A DNA stretch of 64,000 nt, from contig NZ_JAGYPM010000003.1 in assembly GCF_018343665.1 (NCBI RefSeq), positions 587,497-651,496 of the forward strand, written 5' to 3'. The translations under genes were made by a program, and so were the position numbers. This DNA comes from Cytobacillus citreus (GTDB taxonomy: Bacteria > Bacillota > Bacilli > Bacillales > Cytobacillaceae). Shown here piece by piece: positions 11,111 to 19,107 of this stretch (position 1 is the stretch's first letter; every line of letters starts with the position of its first letter). A model generated the notes under the pieces. It did not search any database and was not told the origin of the DNA. It saw only the letters and a list, made by a program, of their open reading frames with translations.

Positions 11111-11154
11111 AGTGTTCTAGATAAATAGTACACTCATACATATTCAAATGTCAA
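11111..11154 (-). promoter_or_regulatory. Sigma-A promoter with overlapping YtrA-type operator
   Basis: Minus strand: -35 TTGACA (11149-11154), 18-base spacer, -10 TACTAT (11125-11130). The inverted repeat AGTGT-N14-ACACT (11111-11134) covers the -10. The second GntR/ABC operon has the same half-sites at 42048-42072. Confidence 0.75.
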
Positions 11155-11194
11155 TCCTCATTTACTTTTATGGATAAATTAGGCTGTTGAAGAA

Positions 11195-11230
11195 AAATAA
11201 AAAGGTCTGGCATTAATAGACCAGACCTTA
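11195..11230 (-). terminator. Terminator after tcdA
   Basis: Minus strand: AAGGTCTGG and its perfect complement CCAGACCTT around a loop of about 9 bases, followed by TTTATTTTTC. It lies just beyond the tcdA stop. Confidence 0.85.
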
Positions 11231-11242
11231 ACTATCAATATA

Positions 11243-12004
11243 TTAATCATTTACCCGATTTATTGGTACATCCTTTAGCAGTTGTCTGACAACATAGCTG
11301 GCCATAACTAAACCTGCTACAGAGGGAACGAAGGCATTAGAGGAAGGCGGCATTTTTGCTTTTCGTATTTCTGCGTCGTCTTTCCCTACTTCCTTCCTGA
11401 CATCTTCACGAATGACAATCGGACTTTCATCTGAGAAAACAACAGGAATCCCTTTGCGAATTCCCTCTTTTCTTAGGCGAGTTCGAATAACCTTGGCAAT
11501 TGGATCTGTATGAGTTTTAGAAATATCAGCAATTTGGAAACGAGTAGGATCCATTTTATTGGCTGCCCCCATACTTGAGATGATGGGGATATTTCTCTTC
11601 AAACATTCCTTCATCAAATGGATTTTATAAGAAATTGTATCAGATGCATCGATCACAAAATCAAGACCATGCTCAAAAAACTGCTCGTACGTTTCCTCTG
11701 TATAAAACATTTTCAATGCGATTACTTCACACTCTGGATTAATATCTTTAATTCGCTCCTTCATTAAATCAACCTTTGGCTGGCCTACAGTAGAAAGCAA
11801 AGCGATGATTTGCCGATTTACATTTGTTATATCTACATCATCTTTATCGACTAACACTAAACGACCAACACCTGACCGTGCTAATGCTTCTGCAGCGAAA
11901 GTCCCGACACCGCCAATTCCTAGAACAGCAACAGTGCTGTTTGTCATAATATCTAGCCCTTCCTTGCCAATGGCTAGCTCATTCCTAGAAAATTGATGCA
12001 ACAT
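11243..12004 (-). CDS. tcdA: tRNA threonylcarbamoyladenosine dehydratase TcdA (YrvM)
   Basis: E1/ThiF-superfamily enzyme that dehydrates t6A37 of ANN-decoding tRNAs to cyclic t6A using ATP. Seen: nucleotide-binding GIGGVGTFAAEALARSG, then DVDITNVNRQI (the Asn/Arg segment of this fold) and SSMGAANKMDP. The 253-residue length is usual. A C-terminal hydrophobic stretch (VPSVAGLVMASYVVRQLL) is typical of the family. GGAG lies 11 bases before the ATG. As in B. subtilis (yrvM) it lies next to the 6S RNA and aspS; the usual rarA neighbour is displaced by the inserted ABC operon. Confidence 0.93.
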   Translation of the reverse strand: MLHQFSRNELAIGKEGLDIMTNSTVAVLGIGGVGTFAAEALARSGVGRLVLVDKDDVDITNVNRQIIALLSTVGQPKVDLMKERIKDINPECEVIALKMFYTEETYEQFFEHGLDFVIDASDTISYKIHLMKECLKRNIPIISSMGAANKMDPTRFQIADISKTHTDPIAKVIRTRLRKEGIRKGIPVVFSDESPIVIREDVRKEVGKDDAEIRKAKMPPSSNAFVPSVAGLVMASYVVRQLLKDVPINRVND

Positions 12005-12120
12005 ATTTATCTCAACTCCATACGTTTCAAATCCAGACCCTTTTTTGGGACATTCCTTTATTTTTTTCCCGATATGACTATATCATACTTATTCAGTGAA
12101 ATAATAGTTCAAAGAACAAA

Positions 12121-12240
12121 TGCGCAAGCGCCTTACTCACCTCCGACAAGCACAAGACGAGCCTCACGGAAAGGTGTTCTTTACCTTTCTGGGAGGATTG
12201 GCTTGTGACCTCGAGGAGGTAGGCGCTGGAGCTGAACGTA
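12121..12240. repeat. Structured dispersed intergenic repeat (family 1), copy between tcdA and 6S RNA
   Basis: About 120 bases whose ends are complementary: AAGCGCC...CTCACCTCC at the left, GAGGAGGT-AGGCGCT at the right, with an inner pair (GACAAGCACAAGACGAGCC against GGATTGGCTTGTGAC) and a tip AAAGGT...ACCTTT. The same blocks occur at 14418-14537, 33545-33910 and 37500-37968. It has no coding content. Confidence 0.75.
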
Positions 12241-12293
12241 GATAAACTATATCTCAAGTTATCAACTGATAGCGAAAATTATAATTTCCTTTA

Positions 12294-12328
12294 CAAATAA
12301 AAATCCAAACTTAAAATTAGTTTGGATT
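12294..12328 (-). terminator. Terminator of the 6S RNA gene
   Basis: Minus strand: AATCCAAACT and AGTTTGGATT around a short loop, then TTTTATTTG. It lies about 17 bases beyond the 3' end of the mature 6S RNA. Confidence 0.85.
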
Positions 12329-12344
12329 ACGTTCATATGTATGG

Positions 12345-12545
12345 AAAGAGTCCCAATCGTGCCGTCGCTTTGATGCCTTCGTTTTGAACCCGCACTTAGC
12401 AGGTGGGTGTCCTGTTCCCTGCTTTTTGCAAGTCCTCGTCTAGGAGGCATTTACGCGGCTGGAAAACTCCGGACTCCCGAAGGAAAAATGTTCGGTCAAA
12501 ATTTCAGGTTACACAACGAACACATCAGGACTCTTCTATTGAATT
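12345..12545 (-). ncRNA. ssrS: 6S RNA (BsrA/SsrS type)
   Basis: About 200 bases. The 5' region reads AGAGTCCTGATGTGTTCGTT, a pattern typical of Firmicutes 6S-1 RNA, and the 3' end GGGACTCT pairs with it to close the terminal stem. The product binds sigma-A RNA polymerase and mimics an open promoter. It has its own strong promoter and terminator and lies between aspS and tcdA, the same position as bsrA in B. subtilis. The promoter predicts a start about 10 bases upstream of the mature 5' end, consistent with 5' trimming. End positions are approximate. Confidence 0.88.
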
Positions 12546-12551
12546 ACTGAT

Positions 12552-12580
12552 ATTTTAACATAAAAACGGTGCTATATCAA
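12552..12580 (-). promoter_or_regulatory. Sigma-A promoter of the 6S RNA gene
   Basis: Minus strand: -35 TTGATA (12575-12580), 17-base spacer, -10 TAAAAT (12552-12557). Predicted start near 12545. Confidence 0.8.
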
Positions 12581-12619
12581 GGAAGCAGCAATAGGTCTAT
12601 TTTCATTTTTTTACAGTTT

Positions 12620-14407
12620 TTATTGTTCTGATTTAGCTTTTTTTAAATTTAATGCTAAATGCAAATCATCTAATTGTGCTTCACTTACTTCACCAGGAGC
12701 ATCTGTTAACAAGCAGCTTGCACTTGCTGTTTTCGGGAATGCAATCGTGTCACGCAGATTTGATCTGCCAGCTAAAAGCATGACTAATCTGTCAAGACCT
12801 AGAGCAATTCCTCCATGTGGAGGAGTCCCATATTCAAATGCTTCCATTAAGAAACCGAATTGCTCATTTGCTTCCTCTTCAGTGAAACCAAGGACCTTAA
12901 ACATTTTTTCCTGTACAGTTCTTTCAAAAATACGAAGTGAGCCTCCGCCAAGCTCATATCCATTAAGAACTAGGTCATAGGCTTGTGCCCTAACTTGAGA
13001 TGGATCTGTATCCAGAATTTCTAGATCTTCTCTAAATGGCATTGTGAAAGGATGGTGAGCCGCGAAATACCTGCCTGCCTCTTCATCGTATTCAAGCAAT
13101 GGCCAGTCAGTGATCCATAAGAAGTTAAACTTGCTTTGGTCAATAAGCTCAAGGTCTTTACCTAGCTTGGAGCGTAAAGCACCTAGTGCATCCGCTACAA
13201 CATTTTTCTTATCGGCCACGAATAATAATAAATCTCCAGGTTCAACTGATAAGGAAGCAGTAATTGCTTTTTGCTCTTCTTCCGTTACAAATTTAGAAAT
13301 TGGTCCTTTTAATCCATCTACTTCTGCTTTTAACCAAGCAAGTCCTTTAGCACCATATACGGCCACAAATTCTGTTAAAGCATCAATATCCTTTCTAGAA
13401 TATTTGTCTGCTCCATCCTTAACATTGATTGCCTTTACTTGTCCTCCTGATGAAACAGCTCCTGCAAATACTTTGAAGCTAGAATCCTTTACGATCTCTG
13501 ATAAATCTATTAATTCCATTTCAAATCGTGTATCGGGCTTATCAGAACCAAAGCGATCCATTGCATCTTGATACGTCATACGTTGGAACGGTGTTTGAAT
13601 ATCAAGTTCTTTTACTTCTTTCATGATTTTTTTCATCATGTTTTCCATAAGGCCAATGATTTCATCTTGGCTCATAAAGCTCATTTCGATATCGACCTGT
13701 GTAAATTCAGGTTGACGGTCAGCACGTAAATCCTCATCTCGGAAGCAGCGGGCAATTTGATAATATCGTTCAAATCCACCAACCATTAACAGCTGTTTAA
13801 AAATTTGCGGTGATTGTGGCAAAGCATAGAATTCACCGGGATGAACACGGCTTGGAACTAAATAATCACGAGCTCCTTCAGGCGTGCTCTTTGTCAAAAT
13901 TGGTGTTTCCACATCAAGAAAACCTTCTCCGTCTAGGAATTCTCTCATCGCTTTTGTCACTTGATGACGCATTTTAAATGTTTCAAATATCATAGGTCTT
14001 CTTAAATCTAAATAACGATATTTTAAACGTATATCCTCTGAAACATCTGTCTTATTATCAATCATGAATGGAGGTGTTTTCGCTTCATTTAAGATCGTAA
14101 TCTTTCCAGCTTGGATCTCCACTCGTCCTGTTTTTATATTGTCATTAATGGTACCTTCCTGACGAGCAATTACTTCTCCTTCAATATCTAGAACAAATTC
14201 ATTTCTTACTTTTTCAGCTACAGCAAGCGCTTCTTTTGAAACTTCAGGGTTGAAGACAACTTGAACGATTCCAGATCGGTCCCTTAGATCAATAAATATT
14301 AATCCGCCTAAATCACGGCGCTTTTGTACCCAGCCTTTTAAGACAACTTTTTCGCCTATTGACGCCTCAGTTATTTCCCCGCAGTAGTAAGATCTCCCAA
14401 ACATCAT
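12620..14407 (-). CDS. aspS: Aspartyl-tRNA synthetase
   Basis: Class II synthetase charging tRNA-Asp (bacterial type). Seen: N-terminal OB-fold anticodon-binding domain (about residues 1-105, including [20 protein letters not shown]), class II motif 2 [19 protein letters not shown], the bacterial GAD insert at about 295-415, and motif 3 [15 protein letters not shown]. 595 residues is the normal length. AGGAGG precedes two adjacent ATG codons; 14407 is the first. It is downstream of hisS, separated by a family-1 repeat, and probably co-transcribed from the T-box-controlled hisS promoter. Confidence 0.98.
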   Translation of the reverse strand: MMFGRSYYCGEITEASIGEKVVLKGWVQKRRDLGGLIFIDLRDRSGIVQVVFNPEVSKEALAVAEKVRNEFVLDIEGEVIARQEGTINDNIKTGRVEIQAGKITILNEAKTPPFMIDNKTDVSEDIRLKYRYLDLRRPMIFETFKMRHQVTKAMREFLDGEGFLDVETPILTKSTPEGARDYLVPSRVHPGEFYALPQSPQIFKQLLMVGGFERYYQIARCFRDEDLRADRQPEFTQVDIEMSFMSQDEIIGLMENMMKKIMKEVKELDIQTPFQRMTYQDAMDRFGSDKPDTRFEMELIDLSEIVKDSSFKVFAGAVSSGGQVKAINVKDGADKYSRKDIDALTEFVAVYGAKGLAWLKAEVDGLKGPISKFVTEEEQKAITASLSVEPGDLLLFVADKKNVVADALGALRSKLGKDLELIDQSKFNFLWITDWPLLEYDEEAGRYFAAHHPFTMPFREDLEILDTDPSQVRAQAYDLVLNGYELGGGSLRIFERTVQEKMFKVLGFTEEEANEQFGFLMEAFEYGTPPHGGIALGLDRLVMLLAGRSNLRDTIAFPKTASASCLLTDAPGEVSEAQLDDLHLALNLKKAKSEQ

Positions 14408-14417
14408 TTTTCCTCCT

Positions 14418-14537
14418 ATTGTCTAGCTCCGGCAGCTAGGGGCTCGAGGTCTTAAGTCGGTCCGACCAAAAGGTAAAGGGCAACCTTTCAATCGGTCCGT
14501 CTTAAGCTGGTCGCCCCTGGGCAAGCTGCCTACGCTT
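14418..14537. repeat. Family 1 dispersed repeat inside the hisS-aspS operon
   Basis: GTCTAGCTCCGGCAGCTAGG at one end and the partly complementary GGGCAAGCTGCC at the other, with inner arms CTCGAGGTCTTAAGTCGG and CCGTCTTAAGCTGG and a tip AAAGGT...AACCTTT. It would be carried in the hisS-aspS mRNA as a long hairpin. It is related to the copies at 12121 and 37540. Confidence 0.75.
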
Positions 14538-14540
14538 TTC

Positions 14541-15812
14541 TTATTTATTTAACTCTGAAAATTTTTCTATAAAAGAATCAAGCGCAATTTCAGACTGCTC
14601 TCCAGTTTCCATGGATTTCAGGTTGATTTTATTCTCCTTAAGCTCATCTTCCCCTAAAATTGCAACATATCTTGCATTTAGACGGTCAGCTGCTTTAAAT
14701 TGTGCTTTTATTTTTCGATCCAAGTAATCTCTTTCAGCAGTAAAGCCTGAAAGACGAAGCTTTTGCAGCAATCCTACCGTATAATCTTTCGCTTCTTCCC
14801 CTAGTGAAACGAGATAGCAATCGATTTCTTCCTTGATAGGAAGCGTTATTTGTTCAGCATCTAATGCTGCGATAAATCTTTCAATACTCATTGCAAAACC
14901 GATTCCAGGTGCCTCAGGGCCTCCTATTTCTTCAGTAAGACCATTATAGCGACCGCCACCGCAAAGAGTTGTTATGGCGCCAAAACCTTCCGCCTCGCTC
15001 ATTATTTCAAAAGCAGTATGGTTATAATAATCCAGACCGCGAACTAGATTTGAATCTACCTCGAATGCGATATCAAGATCAGTTAAATACTGTTGCACTT
15101 TTTCAAAGTATTTTTTTGAATCCTCGTTTAAGTAATCAATAATTGATGGAGCTGTTTTCATAAGCTCATGCTCTCGGTCCTGCTTGCAGTCTAGGATACG
15201 CATGGGATTTTTCTCTAATCTATTTTGACAATCAGAGCAAAAATCGAAAATAGCCGGCTTAAAGTGATTCACTAAAGCTTCTCGGTGTGCTGCTCTGCTT
15301 TCCCTATCTCCCAAGCTATTAATGATTAACTTTAGCTTTCTTAATCCTAATTCCTTATAAAGAGACATCGCTACCGCAATCACTTCTGCATCAATGGCCG
15401 GATCATTACTTCCTATCGCTTCAACGCCAAACTGGACAAACTGGCGGTATCTTCCTGACTGTGGACGTTCATAGCGGAACATCGGCCCCATATAATAAAG
15501 CTTTACAGGCTGATTCGGATCTCCATACATTTTATTTTCGACATAGGAGCGAACAACTGCAGCTGTTCCTTCAGGCCTTAATGTTAAGCTTCTCTCTCCA
15601 CGATCTTCAAATGTATACATTTCTTTTTGCACAATATCAGTCGTATCTCCAACACTTCTTAAAAATAACTCCGTATGTTCAAAAATCGGTGTTCTAATTT
15701 CGCGATAGTGGAATTTTTCACATATCTCTCTTGCCTTTTCTTCTATAAAATGCCATTTTTCAATTTCTCCAGGGAGTATGTCTTGTGTTCCCCGTGGTAT
15801 TCGAATTGACAT
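14541..15812 (-). CDS. hisS: Histidyl-tRNA synthetase
   Basis: Class II synthetase charging tRNA-His. Seen: N-terminal [12 protein letters not shown], motif 2 [11 protein letters not shown], the HisRS signatures [14 protein letters not shown] and GGGRYNGL, motif 3 [11 protein letters not shown] and a C-terminal anticodon-binding domain. 423 residues is the usual length. AGGAGG lies 9 bases before the ATG. It is the first gene of hisS-aspS and is controlled by the T-box leader just upstream. Confidence 0.98.
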   Translation of the reverse strand: MSIRIPRGTQDILPGEIEKWHFIEEKAREICEKFHYREIRTPIFEHTELFLRSVGDTTDIVQKEMYTFEDRGERSLTLRPEGTAAVVRSYVENKMYGDPNQPVKLYYMGPMFRYERPQSGRYRQFVQFGVEAIGSNDPAIDAEVIAVAMSLYKELGLRKLKLIINSLGDRESRAAHREALVNHFKPAIFDFCSDCQNRLEKNPMRILDCKQDREHELMKTAPSIIDYLNEDSKKYFEKVQQYLTDLDIAFEVDSNLVRGLDYYNHTAFEIMSEAEGFGAITTLCGGGRYNGLTEEIGGPEAPGIGFAMSIERFIAALDAEQITLPIKEEIDCYLVSLGEEAKDYTVGLLQKLRLSGFTAERDYLDRKIKAQFKAADRLNARYVAILGEDELKENKINLKSMETGEQSEIALDSFIEKFSELNK

Positions 15813-15927
15813 ATTCTATTTCCTCCTAAATTCGAATTAATATAGTATGCAAAAAATCATTCGACCTACTTCCTTCACAAGTCATTCAGGATTGTTTAAG
15901 TAAATCGACCAACTATTTTTTTACATA

Positions 15928-16295
15928 TAAAAAAGCCCCCGCCTCCTTGTATAAAATACAAGGGACGAGAGCTTTATAGTTTCCCGTGGTGCCACCCTAA
16001 TTGAAGATGTAAAAATACGTTCTTCCTCTTTTACAGTTAACGCCTGTGAACGTTCAACTCCTACTAAAAGCAGATGCTTCTTTCAGAGAGAAACCTACGA
16101 AGTGTTCTTTCATTAAATCATCATGCAGAAATGTTTTCAGCCTATGACATTTCTTCTCTTTTCATGTGGGGTTTAATTACTCTTCTTCATCAATCGGTAT
16201 TAGAAAAGCAGTGAGTGCCTGTGTATCGGCTTAATTCATAAACCTATGGCCCTCGAAGCTAGACATCTATTTATTTTTAAACTTCTCTTAATGTT
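15928..16295 (-). promoter_or_regulatory. T-box leader upstream of hisS
   Basis: Transcribed leftward. Seen: the T-box AGGGTGGCACCACGGG (15984-15998) and a terminator whose arms CTCTCGTCCCTTGTA and TACAAGGAGGCGGGGG end in T6 (15931-15975). A Stem I with the AGTA motif near 16180 has upper arms ATTAAA/TTTAAT. The specifier side reads GAACAC; the most likely specifier is CAC (His) at 16102-16104. Known mechanism: uncharged tRNA pairs with specifier and T-box and favours the antiterminator. The specifier assignment is inferred from structure, not tested. Confidence 0.9.
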
Positions 16296-16301
16296 TATAT
16301 A

Positions 16302-16330
16302 ATAATACGGATCATCATGGCCATTGTCAA
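16302..16330 (-). promoter_or_regulatory. Sigma-A promoter of the hisS leader
   Basis: Minus strand: consensus -35 TTGACA (16325-16330), 17-base spacer, -10 TATTAT (16302-16307). It starts 8 bases past the stop of the small upstream gene. Confidence 0.85.
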
Positions 16331-16337
16331 TAGTGTT

Positions 16338-16514
16338 TTAAGATCTCTCCAAATGTTTTTTCAACTTCCTAACATCTTTAACGGTTAATCCAAATTCAGA
16401 AGCTAATTCTACCATATTAGAGCTTTGCTCTTTTTGAATAAAATCATGAAAATCCACTCCAAAAAGTTGATTTTCTCCCTTCTGTATAGAAAATCCTTTC
16501 TCCCCAAATCTCAT
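16338..16514 (-). CDS. Small YrzK-like protein of unknown function
   Basis: 58 residues. The C-terminal half (NMVELASEFGLTVKDVRKLK) looks like a sigma-region-4 or helix-turn-helix fragment, suggesting DNA or polymerase contact, but the protein is very short. ATG at 16514 has AAGGTGAT upstream; a GTG at 16523 is in frame but overlaps that site. Its position between hisS and the yrvJ amidase matches a small gene I recall as yrzK in B. subtilis. Function unknown. Confidence 0.7.
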   Translation of the reverse strand: MRFGEKGFSIQKGENQLFGVDFHDFIQKEQSSNMVELASEFGLTVKDVRKLKKHLERS

Positions 16515-16693
16515 ATATATCACCTTTCATGCAATTAATAGTAATAAACTGGTTGCACTACCATAATATTTACGGAAAATACTTGACTAGCCGCATCATT
16601 TTTGTTTTCCTTTAAGAGAACGAATCTATCAATTATCATTCCCAAACTACATAATATTTATTAGTTTTTTTGAAAAAGGTAAGGAGGAGACTA

Positions 16694-18472
16694 ATGTTTA
16701 GAAAGAAACAAATCCTCTTGTTCTTATGTTGCATCCTTCTTATTGGAATTGTTACTCCCTTGTCGACAACTAAAGCAGCAAGTTCAACTGTTAAGATTAG
16801 TTCAGATCAATTAAACATCCGTAAAGGACCAGGTTTAAGCTATCCAATTGTTGGAAAGGCGAAAAGAGGAGAAAGCTATCCATTACGATCAGAAAAAGAG
16901 GATTGGATTGAAATTGAGCTAGGAAATGGAAGTACAGGCTGGGTTGCAAATTGGCTTGTTTCGAAAGTAAATTCCAGTCAAAATGATTCATCTTCAGTTA
17001 ATAACAATGAAAACAGCATTGCAATCATTTCATCAGATGGATTACGTGTAAGAAAAGGACCTGACACAAGTTATCAGGTAATCGGAACTGTTCAACAAGG
17101 GGACACCTTTGCTATTAAGAACATAAAGAGTAATTGGATACAGCTTAAAACACCATTTGGTGATGGCTGGGTCTCAAGTGATTTTGTCAAAATCCAAAAC
17201 AATAAAGTTAATAATTCATCTTCAGCAGGTTTTAATGGAAGAATAGCTGCAGATTCCCTAAATGTCAGAAGCTCGCCTTCATTAAACAGTCAGATTATCG
17301 GAAAACTACATTCTGGGGATACGGTGAAGATACTCTCTCAAAATAGTGAATGGACAGAAATATCTTTTTCTGGGAAGAAGGCATGGATTAGCAGTCAATA
17401 TGTCGAAGCCATTAATGCTTCCAAAAGCGGATCTACTAGTCAAAAAATTCCTAATAAATCAGCTACTTTAAATAAAAATGGTATAGTAACAGCTACCACA
17501 TTAACAGTTCGTGATACTGGCTCCTTAAATGGAAATGTAGTCAGTTCGGTGTCAAAAGGACAAAGCTTTGAAATTCTTGAGGAATTAAATAATTGGGCAA
17601 AGATAGAATACAAAAAAGGATCTTTTGGGTGGGTAGCAAGCTGGTATTTAGATATTTCTGAGGACAAGCATTCCGCTTCTTCTGGGCAAAAAATAAAGGA
17701 CAGCTCAGTCCAAATCAATCATAATGGTACTAACATAAGAAAAAGCCCAAATACTAACGCTCAAGTAGTTCAAAGAGCTAATCAAGGTGAAACATTTGAT
17801 ATTATTAGCATTCAAGATGATTGGTATGAAGTCCGGCTCGCAAATGGAGATATCGGATTTATTGCAGGATGGATTGTTTCGGTAAATGGCTCCGCCCCAA
17901 TCGTTGAAAAGCCTGGATCAGAGCAGCATTTACAAAACAAAAAAATTGTCATTGATCCTGGACATGGTGGAAGAGACAATGGGACAACAGGCGCTAGCGG
18001 AACTTTAGAAAAAACATTAACACTTAAAACCGCACAGCTACTTTACGATAAATTAAAAGCTGCAGGAGCAAATGTAATCTTGACACGTAATAATGATTCA
18101 TATATCCCATTATCATCAAGAGTCTATGCCTCACATTATCATAATGCCGATGCTTTTATTAGTATCCATTACGATAGTTTGATGGATCGCAGTGTGAATG
18201 GGATAACAACCTATTACTATCATTCCTATCAAAAAAATCTTGCTACAAATGTTCATTCATCTATAACATCCAATACAAATTTGAAGGATCGCAGCTATCG
18301 ATTTGGCGATTATTATGTTTTAAGAGAAAATAAACAAAATGCCATTCTTTTGGAACTTGGTTATTTAAGCAATCCAACAGAAGAAAAAGTTGTTTCTTCT
18401 GCGCAATTCCAAGATTCCGTTACTTCAGGAATCTATCAGGGTATTGCTAGATACTTTAAAGAAAATAATTAA
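16694..18472 (+). CDS. N-acetylmuramoyl-L-alanine amidase with five SH3b repeats (YrvJ-like)
   Basis: Secreted cell-wall hydrolase of 592 residues. A signal peptide (basic MFRKKQ, hydrophobic LLFLCCILLIGIVTPL, cleavage after about residue 29) is followed by five bacterial SH3 units, each carrying a variant of NIRKGPG...GWV. The C-terminal Amidase_3 domain (about 420-590) begins KIVIDPGHGGRDNGT and contains the zinc ligands in PGHGG, the glutamate in GTLEK, and SIHYDS. The catalytic Glu is probably in ILLELGYLSNP. ATG at 16694 follows AAGGAGGAGA; a TTG at 16670 does not. Same position as yrvJ in B. subtilis, next to dtd. Confidence 0.93.
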   Translation: MFRKKQILLFLCCILLIGIVTPLSTTKAASSTVKISSDQLNIRKGPGLSYPIVGKAKRGESYPLRSEKEDWIEIELGNGSTGWVANWLVSKVNSSQNDSSSVNNNENSIAIISSDGLRVRKGPDTSYQVIGTVQQGDTFAIKNIKSNWIQLKTPFGDGWVSSDFVKIQNNKVNNSSSAGFNGRIAADSLNVRSSPSLNSQIIGKLHSGDTVKILSQNSEWTEISFSGKKAWISSQYVEAINASKSGSTSQKIPNKSATLNKNGIVTATTLTVRDTGSLNGNVVSSVSKGQSFEILEELNNWAKIEYKKGSFGWVASWYLDISEDKHSASSGQKIKDSSVQINHNGTNIRKSPNTNAQVVQRANQGETFDIISIQDDWYEVRLANGDIGFIAGWIVSVNGSAPIVEKPGSEQHLQNKKIVIDPGHGGRDNGTTGASGTLEKTLTLKTAQLLYDKLKAAGANVILTRNNDSYIPLSSRVYASHYHNADAFISIHYDSLMDRSVNGITTYYYHSYQKNLATNVHSSITSNTNLKDRSYRFGDYYVLRENKQNAILLELGYLSNPTEEKVVSSAQFQDSVTSGIYQGIARYFKENN

Positions 18473-18482
18473 ACTAAATAAA

Positions 18483-18530
18483 AAAACTAAGCATTCACCA
18501 GAAGGACATAGCGAATGCTTAGTTTTTCTT
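18483..18530 (+). terminator. Terminator after the amidase gene
   Basis: AAACTAAGCATTC and GAATGCTTAGTTT around a 16-base loop, followed by TTCTTTTTC. Its 3' half and the sequence beyond are part of a small repeat shared with 25530-25610. Confidence 0.88.
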
Positions 18531-18590
18531 TTTCGACCTTCTTAGCAGATACTTAGTCGAAATATAAATTTTAGTACGTTCAATAATAAT
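18510..18590. repeat. Small dispersed repeat, copy 1 (partner at 25530-25610)
   Basis: Shares GAATGC(C)TTAGTTTTT, then TTAGCAGATA(C/T)TTA and TTTTAGTACGTT with the other copy, in the same order and spacing. Both copies follow a terminator of a rightward gene. No coding content. Confidence 0.65.
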
Positions 18591-18654
18591 AAATTCCTTT
18601 TAGGCAGGGCCAGATTTACATTCTTATTAGCCTAAGAATAATCTGCTCATAATT

Positions 18655-19095
18655 TTATTTACTCTCAAGAATTAATGTAACTGGTCCATCATTTACTAAC
18701 TGAACATCCATCATGGCACCAAATTTTCCTGTTTCCACTTTTAATCCTTTCTCCTCAAGAAAAGCATTAAAGGCTTCATAAATTTTCAGGGCATGATCCG
18801 GCTTAGCTGCTTCCATAAAATTTGGTCTGCGACCCTTCCGACAATCTCCATATAAAGTAAATTGCGAGACAGATAATATTTCCCCGCCTTTATCCAAAAT
18901 CGATAGGTTCATTTTCCCGTTATCATCTTCAAAAACACGGAGATTAGCAATTTTATCTGCCAAAAACGCCGCATCCTTGTCTTTATCATCATGGGTGACA
19001 CCAACCAAAAGGACAAAGCCCTTTGTAATGCTCCCTACTATATCACCATTCACCTTAACTTTAGCTTCCTTGCTTCTTTGTACAACAACTCGCAT
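18655..19095 (-). CDS. dtd: D-aminoacyl-tRNA deacylase
   Basis: Hydrolyses D-aminoacyl-tRNAs (and glycyl-tRNA-Ala) in the cytosol, protecting translation from mischarging. Seen: N-terminal [15 protein letters not shown], the [17 protein letters not shown] motif and the C-terminal [11 protein letters not shown] motif that form the active site across the dimer. 146 residues is the standard length. AGGGAG lies 9 bases before the ATG. It follows relA by 12 bases in a two-gene unit, as yrvI follows relA in B. subtilis. Confidence 0.97.
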   Translation of the reverse strand: MRVVVQRSKEAKVKVNGDIVGSITKGFVLLVGVTHDDKDKDAAFLADKIANLRVFEDDNGKMNLSILDKGGEILSVSQFTLYGDCRKGRRPNFMEAAKPDHALKIYEAFNAFLEEKGLKVETGKFGAMMDVQLVNDGPVTLILESK

Positions 19096-19107
19096 GAAAA
19101 ATACTCC

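Noticed and set aside
12262-12450. 62-codon minus-strand frame in the tcdA-aspS gap
   Set aside because: It lies across the 6S RNA and its terminator, on the same strand, with no ribosome binding site; the conserved 5'/3' stem and promoter explain the region.
13110-13571. 153-codon plus-strand frame
   Set aside because: Antisense to aspS, no start signal, composition typical of a shadow frame.
16240-16270. Family-1 repeat fragment (CTCGAAGCTAGACAT) in the hisS leader
   Set aside because: Too short, and no arms or tip are present; chance similarity is likely.
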